This document shows, one piece after another, positions 34,160-42,750 of a stretch of 64,000 bases of DNA. The notes under the pieces were generated by a model. It worked only from the letters and a program-made list of their open reading frames with translations, was not told the origin of the DNA and made no database searches. The DNA is from Faecalicatena orotica. Its GTDB lineage: Bacteria; Bacillota; Clostridia; Lachnospirales; Lachnospiraceae. Within the stretch, counting starts at the first letter, position 1. Each line of letters begins with the position of its first letter. The DNA is taken from the NCBI RefSeq assembly GCF_003149245.1, contig NZ_QGDL01000009.1:62001-126000 (forward strand), read 5' to 3'. Both the position numbers and the translations under genes were made by a program.

Positions 34160-35044
34160 TTACTGCTTATTGAGAGAAAGGTACTCATTGACGTTGTCAA
34201 GGAGCGGCTGCAGGCTGTCCTGTCTCTTCATCAATACAGAGAGGTACAGGGTATCCAGCAGGCACAATGCAGGCACACGCTTAGCCAGCACCTCATCCAT
34301 TACCTCATAAGAAAAAGATGCTGTCAGTAAAAGGATGTCAGAGTGCTTTGCCAGCGGGGCACCGGGGAAATTGGTAATTGTAATGACAGGGATGCCATGC
34401 TCCCGTGCCACCTTAGCCAGATTGCAGACATTACGTGTCTTCCCGGAATGTGAGATACAGATAAGTGCATCTTCCGGAGTCATCTGGGAGAGTGCGATCA
34501 GCTGGGAATCGAAGTCAGAAGATGCTGTTGTCTGATAGCCGATGCGCATGAACTTCTGTGCAGCTGAAGCGGCGATAAAATGTGCATCTCCTGAAGCGGC
34601 AAATACAAGCCGCCCTGACCCGGTGAGCTGGTCGATTGCCCGGGACAGCGCTTCATAGTCGATGGACTGCAGGGAATCCTGAAGATATAGTACACAGGAA
34701 TTGAAGACACTGGATGCGATTGTCTCAAGACCGTCTGATGCTGAGATGCCGATATAATGGAAGATATCTTCATATTCTTTCGCACGGATGCTGGCTCGTA
34801 ATTCAGGGTATCCAGTATATCCAAGACGGCGCGCCAGACGCACAAGGGTGGCCTCGCTGCAGCCGCTCCGTTCAGCAACCTCGCTGATAGTCAGAGTAGC
34901 TACATCAGAAGGGTTACTCAGACAAAAATCAGCGGCTTTTCGTTCTGCTGATTTCAGATTGTCATAAATAAAATGAAATTTAATGAGACAAGCGTGTGAT
35001 ATTTCTTTGCTTTCTTTATTGGTTGGCCTGTTTTTGGTAATCAA
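34160..35044 (-). CDS. RpiR/MurR-family regulator with SIS domain
   Basis: A 294-residue regulator. The N-terminal HTH_6 domain (residues 20-95) has AERKAADFCLSNPSDVATLTI, SEVAERSGCSEATLVRLARRLGY. The SIS sugar-phosphate-binding domain (about 130-260) has FAASGDAHFIAASAAQKFM and ICISHSGKTRNVCNLAKVA. Such proteins sense a phosphosugar and control a neighbouring sugar operon. TTG 35044 is taken as start since GGAGGCGG precedes it. Divergent from the RbsABC-type operon beginning at 35384, which is its likely target. Confidence 0.9.
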   Translation of the reverse strand: MITKNRPTNKESKEISHACLIKFHFIYDNLKSAERKAADFCLSNPSDVATLTISEVAERSGCSEATLVRLARRLGYTGYPELRASIRAKEYEDIFHYIGISASDGLETIASSVFNSCVLYLQDSLQSIDYEALSRAIDQLTGSGRLVFAASGDAHFIAASAAQKFMRIGYQTTASSDFDSQLIALSQMTPEDALICISHSGKTRNVCNLAKVAREHGIPVITITNFPGAPLAKHSDILLLTASFSYEVMDEVLAKRVPALCLLDTLYLSVLMKRQDSLQPLLDNVNEYLSLNKQ

Positions 35045-35226
35045 ATCTTTCCGCCTCCACAGTTAATTTTACCTTTGCGTGAGTTCTTGTAAGGTTAAGT
35101 GCATTCTACCATATATTGGGGGAAATGACAATGTGGTATTGGCATAAATCTGAAGAAAATGAACCGGGTGAAAATGTATGGTGGCAGAATAAACAGAATT
35201 TGAACCCTGATTTTGTACAAAATGTA

Positions 35227-35303
35227 GAAAATGCTTTCATTTTCACTTTTTATAAATAAAAATGAAAATATGTATTGAAAAGTAAAAATCCATGTGCTAT
35301 GAT
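35227..35303 (+). promoter_or_regulatory. Promoter and candidate RpiR operator of the ribose-type ABC operon
   Basis: GAAAATG-CTTT-CATTTTC (35227-35244) is a perfect 7-4-7 palindrome, with further ATTTTCA/TGAAAAT half-sites up to 35270. Then TTGAAA (35275-35280), a 17-nt spacer and TATGAT (35298-35303). Placed just upstream of the -35, it may bind the divergent RpiR protein. Confidence 0.55.
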
Positions 35304-35383
35304 TTGCCTAACAGGAGAAAAGGTTTCGAATAAAAAAGAAAGCAAAACCTGTACAAAATAATAAAAAAGAAAAGGAGGATATT

Positions 35384-36067
35384 ATGAAAGTAAAAAGAGA
35401 GGATATTGTAGAACTGAACCATGTTTTAGAATCTGGGAAAGAGAATTTCCCCTTTGAATCTTCTTATCGTGATGTGGTAGAACTGGATCCGAACGGAAAT
35501 GCCCGTGCGCATGCAAAAGATGTGTGGTACATAGAGAGTGAAGTAAAAATGCATTCTCATGTCGGCACACATGTGGAGGTGCCTTTCCATCATAAATTTG
35601 ACGGGCCGGACTGCGCACAGTATCCTGTTGAACGTTTGGTGGGTGAAGCGTTTGTCATGGATTGTACAGGGAAAAAAGCCGGGGAATTCATTACTCTGGA
35701 AGAGATAAAAAGATATGAAGATCAGCTTGAGCCGGGCGACATGATACTTTTTTACACCGGATTTGATAAAAAATTCCATGATCCGGACTGGGAACCTTTT
35801 CCACATGTAGAGAAAGAAGCGATCCTCTGGCTTCTGGAAAAATTTAATCCGCCGGTTATTGGTACGGATGCGTCAGGTATCGAGGTGCCTGATGATGACC
35901 GCCAGCCAAACCACACAAATTGTTTTGAAAATAATACGGCAATCATCGAATCACTTACAAATCTGGAGTCAGTAAAAGAGGAGCGGGTAACCTTATTTGT
36001 TCTGCCATTACGGATGAAACGGGTTGATTCATGTGCTGCCAGAGTGATTGCAATCAGGGGTATCTGA
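35384..36067 (+). CDS. Cyclase family protein (kynurenine formamidase-like fold)
   Basis: A 227-residue metal-dependent hydrolase of the PF04199 type. The family motif HxGTHxDxPxH appears as HSHVGTHVEVPFHH (near residues 58-72), with Glu in place of the usual Asp. Further conserved blocks are DMILFYTGFD and GTDASGIEVPDD. Members open lactams, lactones or formamides. First gene of the operon; RBS AAAGGAGG. In a sugar context a lactone or aldonate substrate is possible; this is inference. Confidence 0.85.
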   Translation: MKVKREDIVELNHVLESGKENFPFESSYRDVVELDPNGNARAHAKDVWYIESEVKMHSHVGTHVEVPFHHKFDGPDCAQYPVERLVGEAFVMDCTGKKAGEFITLEEIKRYEDQLEPGDMILFYTGFDKKFHDPDWEPFPHVEKEAILWLLEKFNPPVIGTDASGIEVPDDDRQPNHTNCFENNTAIIESLTNLESVKEERVTLFVLPLRMKRVDSCAARVIAIRGI

Positions 36068-36092
36068 TAATAGAAAGTGGAGGGAAAAAGGT

Positions 36093-37109
36093 ATGAAGAG
36101 AAAAATAATTGCATGGATCATAACGGGACTCATGGTTTTGTCATTGGCAGCGTGCGGAAATTCGTCATCTGATGAACCAAAAGAAGCGGATAAGTCAACA
36201 GAAGATACAGCAGACGGTGAAAAGACGGACGGATATACGATTGGCTGTGTCATCATTAACGATGCTAATACACATTGTATTGCTTTTGCCGAGAAGTTTA
36301 AAGAGATTGTAGAGTCAAAAGGTGATACGGCAATTGTGCTGGCTGCAAATGATGATTCTGAGACGCTCCTTCAATGTATTGACGACCTGATGGCAGCGGG
36401 TGTGGACGGTATTGTCATGGAATCCCCAAATGCAACTGCGCCGGTAGAGGCGTTGAGGGAAGCAGCAGGGAAGGGTGTTGTAATCTCCGCGGCTGATGTA
36501 CTGCTTGATATTGAAGAGAGCGAAGGCGTCCTTGTATCTCAGACGGTATCTGATAATTACGGTGCAGGCGTGCTCTGTGCAGAGGACTTTATTAAAAGGC
36601 TGGATGGCAAAGACGGTACGGTCTGCCATATGATTTATGAGGAAAATGAGGCTGTAACGACACGTGTGCAGGGATTCCTTGATACAATAGCAAAACATGA
36701 CAATATCACTGTTCTGGAAGGAACACAGCCGACGCCTGTAACACAGGAGGCAGAGATGGCGGTTGCAGAATCCTGGGCGGCAAAATACGATGAGATTTCC
36801 TGTGTGTTTGGAGGCGGAGGTCCCATTTCCATCGCATTTATGCGTGGCCTCGAATCAGCAGGCGTAGACTGCGGGCCGGACGGCGGATGCCTGATATATG
36901 GCGTGGATGGTTCTCAGGATGAATATGCTTGTATCGTGGACGGAGACTATACAGGAACAGCGCGTCAGCAGCCGGATGAACTGGCAAGGATTGCGACGGA
37001 GGATGTTTATACTGTCCTTGGCGGCGGGAAGATCGACCATGACTGGCTGACCTATGTAGACGTTATTTATGTAGATGCTTCTAATGTGGATGATTACTAC
37101 GAGAAATAG
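36093..37109 (+). CDS. Ribose-type sugar-binding lipoprotein (RbsB-like)
   Basis: A 338-residue periplasmic-binding-type protein. Signal peptide MKRKIIAWIITGLMVLSLAAC with lipobox LAAC, then a Ser/Asp/Glu-rich linker and the type I binding fold (GCVIINDANTHCIAFAEKF..., IVLAANDDSE, DGIVMESPNA). ATG 36093 follows GGAGGG; a frame extending to 36048 overlaps the cyclase gene. Followed by ATPase and permease genes of the RbsAC type. Confidence 0.9.
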   Translation: MKRKIIAWIITGLMVLSLAACGNSSSDEPKEADKSTEDTADGEKTDGYTIGCVIINDANTHCIAFAEKFKEIVESKGDTAIVLAANDDSETLLQCIDDLMAAGVDGIVMESPNATAPVEALREAAGKGVVISAADVLLDIEESEGVLVSQTVSDNYGAGVLCAEDFIKRLDGKDGTVCHMIYEENEAVTTRVQGFLDTIAKHDNITVLEGTQPTPVTQEAEMAVAESWAAKYDEISCVFGGGGPISIAFMRGLESAGVDCGPDGGCLIYGVDGSQDEYACIVDGDYTGTARQQPDELARIATEDVYTVLGGGKIDHDWLTYVDVIYVDASNVDDYYEK

Positions 37110-37119
37110 GCGGCATGTA

Positions 37120-37152
37120 AAGAGCGCACAGCAGCAGTGTTAGTGCGCTCTT
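37120..37152 (+). promoter_or_regulatory. Intercistronic hairpin after the binding-protein gene
   Basis: A perfect 10-bp stem (37120-37129 with 37143-37152) lies between the binding-protein and ATPase genes without a strong T run. Placement is like the hairpin at 1930-1969 in the other ABC operon. Confidence 0.55.
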
Positions 37153-37187
37153 ATATTAGAAGACTCACGAATGAAAAGGATGGGCTT

Positions 37188-38690
37188 ATGGAAGAAATCA
37201 TTTTAAGGATGAAAGACATTACAAAATCCTTTCCCGGAGTAAAGGCTTTGAAGGGAGTCAGCATGGAACTGCGTAAAGGGGAGGTTCATGCGCTGCTGGG
37301 AGAGAATGGGGCTGGGAAATCCACATTGATCAAATGCCTTGGCGGAATCTATCCGATCGACAGCGGCAGTATTGAGCTCGATGGACGAAAAGTGGATATC
37401 AGGACACCGGGCGAATCCATGAAGCTGGGAATTAGTGTAATACATCAGGAATTGGTGCTGGCAGAACAACTGACAGTGGCCGATAACATCTTTATGGGAA
37501 TGGAACCGGCGAACAGGGCGGGGTTCATTGATAAGAAGAAAATATTCGGGGAATGTGAAGAAATCCTTCAGTCTCTGAATGCAGGTTTTCATGCCTATAA
37601 CCGGGTGTTTACACTGAGTACGGCCCAAAAGCAGATGCTGGAGATTGCAAAGGCGATTAATAAGCAGGTCCGCATACTGGTGATGGATGAGCCCACTGCA
37701 TCTGTGTCACAAAAAGAAGTCGATAAGATTTTTGATCTGGTACGCAGGCTGAAAAGCAGGGGGATTACAATCGTGTACATTTCACACCGTATGGATGAAA
37801 TTTTCCAGATAGCAGACCGGATTACAGTACTCAGGGATGGCAGCAATGTGGCAACTGCTGAGGCAGAAAGCATTACACAGGATGAACTTGTACATATGAT
37901 GGTCGGATACGATCTGGAACAGTATTTTGCCAGAAGCAGCCGGAAAATCGGTGAAGTGGTTATGAAGGGAGAGGGGCTTACCCGGAGTGACGGAAAAGTA
38001 AAGGATGCCAGTTTCGAACTGCGTAAGGGTGAGATTATCGGGTTCGCCGGACTTGTGGGTTCGGGCAGGACGGAACTGGTGGAGATGCTGTCAGGGATTG
38101 TTCCGCCCGGAGCAGGAAAGCTGGAACTGTCCGGCAGAAAAGTGTTTTTCAAGAATCCCAGACAGGCTCTGGATGCAGGGATATGCCTTGTGCCTGAGGA
38201 CCGGAAGCACGAAGGGCTCATTCTCCGTAATAATGTACGGTTTAATCTGAGCATAGGGATTTTGCCCCATTTTATCCGGTGGAATTATCTGGGGGTAAAC
38301 AGGCGGAAGGAAGAGGAGATTGCTCAGAAATATATTGATAAATTAGCAATCAAAGTATCAGGACAGCAACAGCTTGCAATCAATCTTTCGGGAGGCAACC
38401 AGCAGAAAATCGTGCTTGGGAAATGGCTGGCTGCATCGAAGGATATTATTATCCTCGATGAACCGACCAGAGGGATTGATGTCGGCGCAAAGGCAGAAAT
38501 CTATGCATTGATGGATGAGCTTACGAATCAGGGAAAAAGCATCATCATGGTGTCATCGGAACTGCCTGAGGTAATCAATATGAGTGACCAGATATATGTA
38601 ATGCGGGAAGGGAGCATCTGTAAAGTATACAGGGACAGGAGCAGCTTTGATCAGCAGGAGATTCTGAGATATATGCTGGGTCTGCAGTGA
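37188..38690 (+). CDS. Sugar ABC transporter ATP-binding protein (RbsA/MglA type)
   Basis: A 500-residue double ATPase. The first domain has GENGAGKSTLIKCLGG (Walker A), LSTAQKQM and VMDEPTASVS; the second has LVGSGRTELVEMLSG in place of Walker A, LSGGNQQKIVLGKWLA and ILDEPTRGIDVGAKAEI, the usual RbsA asymmetry. ATG 37188 follows AAGGATGGG; an earlier frame from 37137 lies on the intercistronic hairpin. It energises the RbsC-like permease. Confidence 0.95.
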   Translation: MEEIILRMKDITKSFPGVKALKGVSMELRKGEVHALLGENGAGKSTLIKCLGGIYPIDSGSIELDGRKVDIRTPGESMKLGISVIHQELVLAEQLTVADNIFMGMEPANRAGFIDKKKIFGECEEILQSLNAGFHAYNRVFTLSTAQKQMLEIAKAINKQVRILVMDEPTASVSQKEVDKIFDLVRRLKSRGITIVYISHRMDEIFQIADRITVLRDGSNVATAEAESITQDELVHMMVGYDLEQYFARSSRKIGEVVMKGEGLTRSDGKVKDASFELRKGEIIGFAGLVGSGRTELVEMLSGIVPPGAGKLELSGRKVFFKNPRQALDAGICLVPEDRKHEGLILRNNVRFNLSIGILPHFIRWNYLGVNRRKEEEIAQKYIDKLAIKVSGQQQLAINLSGGNQQKIVLGKWLAASKDIIILDEPTRGIDVGAKAEIYALMDELTNQGKSIIMVSSELPEVINMSDQIYVMREGSICKVYRDRSSFDQQEILRYMLGLQ

Positions 38691-38704
38691 ATGGAGGGAA
38701 TGTC

Positions 38705-39694
38705 ATGAAAGAAAAAGAAAAATTACCAGGCAGCCGGCAGCGGAATGTCGTGGATGCCTTAAAGATAAACGGAGGCGTACTGGCTGCTTTTGTACTGATC
38801 TTTATCATAAGTTCATTATTAAATTCCAGATTTTTAACTGTTAACAATATGATGACCGTTTTGCGGACGAATGCATGCACGGCTCTCTGTGCATTTGGCA
38901 TGACATATGTAATACTGACCGGAAATATTGATCTTTCCGTCGGATCATTCATGACATTATGCGGGTGCCTGACGAGTATTCTGATCGCACAGGCCGGGAT
39001 GCATACTTTTCTTGCGATAGGATTATCATTAATTGTGGCGCTGATATTCGGGGCCATAAACGGAATCCTGATTACAAAGATGAGAATCCCCGCATTCATC
39101 GCCACACTGGCGTCTATGAATGTACTTCGGGGGGCCTGTTATGTGATGACGAACGGGAAGCCTGTTGTATTTTCAAAGGGTCTGTTCACCAGCATAGGCG
39201 GAGGATATCTGGGAATATTTCCACTGCCTGCAGTCTATATGGTTATCGCTTTCGTTATTCTCTGGATTGTACTGAACCAGACCAAATTTGGAAGACGGAT
39301 TTATGCAGTGGGTGGTAATCAGATGGCTGCCCGTTATTCAGGTGTGAATACTGATCGTACAATCATCCAGGTCTATATGATTTCAGGCTTTATGTCGGCG
39401 TTCTCAGGGATCCTCCTGATATCGAGACTCGGATCCGGACAGCCGGTAATCGGCGAGGGTGCGGAATTGGATGCAATTGCGTCCTGTGTTGTAGGTGGCG
39501 TCTCTATGACAGGTGGGAGCGGTACTTTATTTGGAACACTCATAGGCTGTCTGATGATGGGAGTAATCAGTAACATATTGAATCTGGCAGGTGTCAATTC
39601 TTATATGCAGCTGATCGTTAAAGGTATCATCATTGTTTTGTCTGTATATATTGATATTCTGCGGATGAGCCTTGCTACAAGAAACAAGAATTAG
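38705..39694 (+). CDS. Sugar ABC transporter permease (RbsC type)
   Basis: A 329-residue membrane protein of the RbsC/AraH family. Hallmarks are FGMTYVILTGNIDLSVGSFMTL, MRIPAFIATLASMNVLRG and the late VGGVSMTGGSGTLFGTLIG. About nine hydrophobic segments. ATG 38705 follows GGAGGG; an earlier GTG frame at 38687 overlaps the ATPase stop. Confidence 0.94.
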   Translation: MKEKEKLPGSRQRNVVDALKINGGVLAAFVLIFIISSLLNSRFLTVNNMMTVLRTNACTALCAFGMTYVILTGNIDLSVGSFMTLCGCLTSILIAQAGMHTFLAIGLSLIVALIFGAINGILITKMRIPAFIATLASMNVLRGACYVMTNGKPVVFSKGLFTSIGGGYLGIFPLPAVYMVIAFVILWIVLNQTKFGRRIYAVGGNQMAARYSGVNTDRTIIQVYMISGFMSAFSGILLISRLGSGQPVIGEGAELDAIASCVVGGVSMTGGSGTLFGTLIGCLMMGVISNILNLAGVNSYMQLIVKGIIIVLSVYIDILRMSLATRNKN

Positions 39695-39710
39695 TACAGG
39701 AGGCGTTTGT

Positions 39711-40328
39711 ATGAATGACAAAGAGATACTTTGTGAGATAGACAGGTGTATCAGCATGGAAGCGGATGCCCTGCAGAAATTGACGGAACTGCCAAACGAC
39801 GATGGGGTTTTACAGACAGTACATGCAATCAAAGAATGTAAAGGGAAGATTGTTCTGTCCGGTTGCGGGACATCGGCTATGGCTGCCAGAAAAATTGCCC
39901 ATTCCTTAAACTGTGTGGACAGACCGGCTCTGTTTCTTGTGCCATCGGACGCGGTGCATGGCGGACTCGGTGTACTTGCTCAGGAGGACCTGCTGATTTT
40001 AATCAGCAAAGGCGGAAATACGCAGGAATTAGTCCGGCTTATACCGGCGTGCAGGAAAAGGGGCGCGGTACTGATCAGCGTTTCGGAGAATCCGGAATCC
40101 ATACTGGCCAGAGAAGCGGATATTTATCTTCAAATTAAGGTTGAGCGGGAACCCTGCAGATTTAACATGCTGGCTACGGCAAGTACGCTGGCCGTGATAT
40201 CTACGTTTGATGCTATTTGTATCGCGATGATGCAGCTCAGAGGTTATACAAGAGAACAATTTGCAGTGATCCACCCGGGCGGTGCCGTGGGGGACAGACT
40301 GCTTGGAAAGGCTGGGGATGTGAAATGA
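39711..40328 (+). CDS. SIS-domain sugar-phosphate isomerase-like protein
   Basis: A 205-residue SIS protein. VLSGCGTSAMAARKIAHSLN (phosphosugar-binding loop) is followed by LLILISKGGNTQELVRLIPACRKRGAVLISV and a C-terminal HPGGAVGDRLLGK that resembles the arabinose-5-phosphate isomerase KpsF/GutQ family but without CBS domains. Likely interconverts an aldose and a ketose phosphate. RBS CAGGAGG; ATG 39711. A frame from 39672 overlaps the permease gene. Confidence 0.85.
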   Translation: MNDKEILCEIDRCISMEADALQKLTELPNDDGVLQTVHAIKECKGKIVLSGCGTSAMAARKIAHSLNCVDRPALFLVPSDAVHGGLGVLAQEDLLILISKGGNTQELVRLIPACRKRGAVLISVSENPESILAREADIYLQIKVEREPCRFNMLATASTLAVISTFDAICIAMMQLRGYTREQFAVIHPGGAVGDRLLGKAGDVK

Positions 40329-41386
40329 AAGGAATCATGAATGCGGCGGTGTTTAAAGATATTGGACACATGGAAATTGAGAAAAGACCCATCCCGGACT
40401 GCCCAGCAGATGGTGTTTTGATCAAGATATATGCCTGTGGGATCTGCGGAAGCGACGTGAGGAATTTTCATAACGGGCTTAAAGGCGGCATCCGGGACCA
40501 GATTATGGGGCATGAAATAGCGGGGGAAGTCGTGGAGACCGGAGAGCAGGCCGAGGTTTTCCATACGGGACAGAGGGTGGCGCTTGCACCGGATGTGAGC
40601 TGCGGCAGCTGCTGGTATTGCAAACGGGGGCTTGTGAATCTTTGCGAACACCATAAGATGCTGGGGACGCATTACCCGGGCGGCTATGCGCAATATATAG
40701 CGCTCCCCGGTGAGGTGCTTAAGCGGGGGTTCGTGGAACTGATACCGGAAGGTATGAGTTATGAGCATGCTGCTTTTGCAGAAACCTGTTCTGCCGTTCT
40801 TGCCTGTCAGGAGAGGAACCAGGTATCATTGGGGGAAACGGTAGTCATCATAGGGGACGGTCCCGTGGGATGCCTGCATTGTGAGGTGGCACGTTCCAGA
40901 GGGGCGGCGCAGATTATCATGATTGGAAGAGACAAGCTTGATATGGCGGCGTCTTTTCAACCGGACCTGCTTCTTGACGGGGCAAGATGTTCGGAAGAAC
41001 TGGTTGATGAAGTACGATCTAGGACTGGAAACAGGGGAGCGGATATTGTCATCTGTGCGGTTCCTTCAGTCATGGTTCATCAGGAGGCGCTGGAAATGGT
41101 ACGTAAGCGCGGCAGAGTAGTGATTTACGGAGGGGTGCCGAAACATAATGAGATCAGCAGCCTGAATTCAAACCTCATACACTATGGGGAAATCACACTG
41201 ACAGGAGCTTTTTCATATCCGGCTTCCGGGCTGTATGACGCACTGTCGGCACTTGAAAACGGGCATATACATGCAGAAAAATATATCAATGCAAAGGTGT
41301 CGCTTTATGATGTGGTGGAGGGAATGGACATGATCACAAAAGGACAGGCACTCAAAGTTATGATAGACCCGTGGCTGGAGCCATAG
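40325..41386 (+). CDS. Zinc-binding alcohol dehydrogenase (MDR, sugar/polyol type)
   Basis: A 353-residue MDR dehydrogenase. Zinc motifs CGICGSDVRNFHNG and GHEIAGEVVETG for the catalytic site, CGSCWYCKRGLVNLC for the structural site, and Rossmann VVIIGDGPVGCLHCEVAR. ATG 40325 overlaps the SIS stop (ATGA). ATG 40337 with AAAGGA upstream is an alternative that removes only four residues. Probably oxidises the sugar or polyol taken up by the ABC importer. Confidence 0.9.
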   Translation: MKGIMNAAVFKDIGHMEIEKRPIPDCPADGVLIKIYACGICGSDVRNFHNGLKGGIRDQIMGHEIAGEVVETGEQAEVFHTGQRVALAPDVSCGSCWYCKRGLVNLCEHHKMLGTHYPGGYAQYIALPGEVLKRGFVELIPEGMSYEHAAFAETCSAVLACQERNQVSLGETVVIIGDGPVGCLHCEVARSRGAAQIIMIGRDKLDMAASFQPDLLLDGARCSEELVDEVRSRTGNRGADIVICAVPSVMVHQEALEMVRKRGRVVIYGGVPKHNEISSLNSNLIHYGEITLTGAFSYPASGLYDALSALENGHIHAEKYINAKVSLYDVVEGMDMITKGQALKVMIDPWLEP

Positions 41387-41417
41387 GGAGGATCAGCGGG
41401 ATAGAAAGGAGAGAAAT

Positions 41418-42737
41418 ATGTACGAGATAGACAGCAAGCTGCTGGAACTGGAAGCAAAAGGGACTCCTGTCCATGTCAGCCTGATTGGCTGCGGCCAGAT
41501 GGGAAAGGATATTGTGGCACAGATTAGTAAAATGAAGGGGATTTCATGTGATATTGTAGTGGATATTGATCCTGCAATTGCAGTGGATGGCTATCAGCAG
41601 GCAGGTTATCAGGCAGGGGACATTGTAGTGACAGATGACCTGAAAGCTGCTGAGAAAGCGGTCTCAGAAGGAAAAAAGGTCGCGTCTGCGGATTACCGGA
41701 TGGCTGTTGCGGCATGCCAGACACAGGTAGTGATTGATGCGACGGGTTCCCCGGAGATGGGGGCAAGAGTTACGATGGAATGCATTTTTTATAAAAGGCA
41801 TATTGTGATGATGAACGTAGAATGCGATGTTACAGTCGGACCTATTTTGCGCAAGCTGTGTGATCAGGCCGGGATTGTCTATTCACTGACAGCCGGGGAC
41901 GAGCCGGGATCTATCTGTGAAATATACCGTTTTGCGAAGGCTTTGGGATTCAAGGTAGTGGCAGCAGGGAAGGGCAAGAATAATCCGCTGGATTTTTATG
42001 CAAATCCGGGAATGAAGGAGTGGGCCGATAAGGCGGCCGCACGCAAAATGGCGCCAAGGATGCTGATTGAGTTTGTTGATGGTTCCAAGACCATGATTGA
42101 AATGTGCGCGGTATCGAATGCAACGGGACTTGTGCCTGATATCCGGGGAATGCATTGTGCAAAATGTAATGTTAAGGATCTGACGAAGGTATTCAGTCTT
42201 AAAAGCCAGGGCGGGATACTGGAAAAAGAGGGCGTGGTAGATTTCGCGATTGGTGATATAGCGCCCGGTATCTTTGTTGTTGTCACAACAGATAACCAGA
42301 GGATCATTGATGGCCTGGTACAAAGAGACATGGGGGATGGTCCAAATTACCTCTTATACCGGCCTTACCATCTGTGTTCCATTGAGACACCGATAACAGC
42401 GGTGCAGGAGGCAGTATATGGAGAATCTACAGGACAACCGATGGACCACCTGACCAGTGAATGTATTACAATAGCGAAGAAAAATCTGAAGGCGGGAGAA
42501 GTACTGGATGCGATTGGTGAGTACTGCTACCGTGCCAGCATAGAACTGGCGGATGTGGCAAGACGGGGGAATATGCTGCCAGTTGGACTTGCAAAGGGCG
42601 CAAGGATGAAGGTGGATGTCCAAAAAGATGAAGTGATCACATATGATATGGTGGAACTAAATGAAACATCAGTACTGTTGCAGCTTCGCCGGATGCAGGA
42701 CCAGCTGTTGTGTAGTGCTGCCGTGCAGGCACAATAA
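41418..42737 (+). CDS. DXR-like (DRL) NAD(P)-dependent oxidoreductase with SAF domain
   Basis: A 439-residue protein. N-terminal Rossmann domain with HVSLIGCGQMGKDIVAQI, then a catalytic middle with GSPEMGARVTMECIFYKRHIVMMN and TAGDEPGSICEIYRFAKALGF, and a C-terminal SAF-type region near residues 370-430. This layout is that of homoserine-dehydrogenase-like DRL proteins, some of which (in Brucella) replace DXR in making methylerythritol phosphate from deoxyxylulose phosphate. In a sugar operon it may act as a sugar or sugar-acid oxidoreductase instead. RBS AAAGGAGAG before ATG 41418. The assignment is from memory of the family layout, not from a search. Confidence 0.72.
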   Translation: MYEIDSKLLELEAKGTPVHVSLIGCGQMGKDIVAQISKMKGISCDIVVDIDPAIAVDGYQQAGYQAGDIVVTDDLKAAEKAVSEGKKVASADYRMAVAACQTQVVIDATGSPEMGARVTMECIFYKRHIVMMNVECDVTVGPILRKLCDQAGIVYSLTAGDEPGSICEIYRFAKALGFKVVAAGKGKNNPLDFYANPGMKEWADKAAARKMAPRMLIEFVDGSKTMIEMCAVSNATGLVPDIRGMHCAKCNVKDLTKVFSLKSQGGILEKEGVVDFAIGDIAPGIFVVVTTDNQRIIDGLVQRDMGDGPNYLLYRPYHLCSIETPITAVQEAVYGESTGQPMDHLTSECITIAKKNLKAGEVLDAIGEYCYRASIELADVARRGNMLPVGLAKGARMKVDVQKDEVITYDMVELNETSVLLQLRRMQDQLLCSAAVQAQ

Positions 42738-42750
42738 AGGGGGGACTCAT

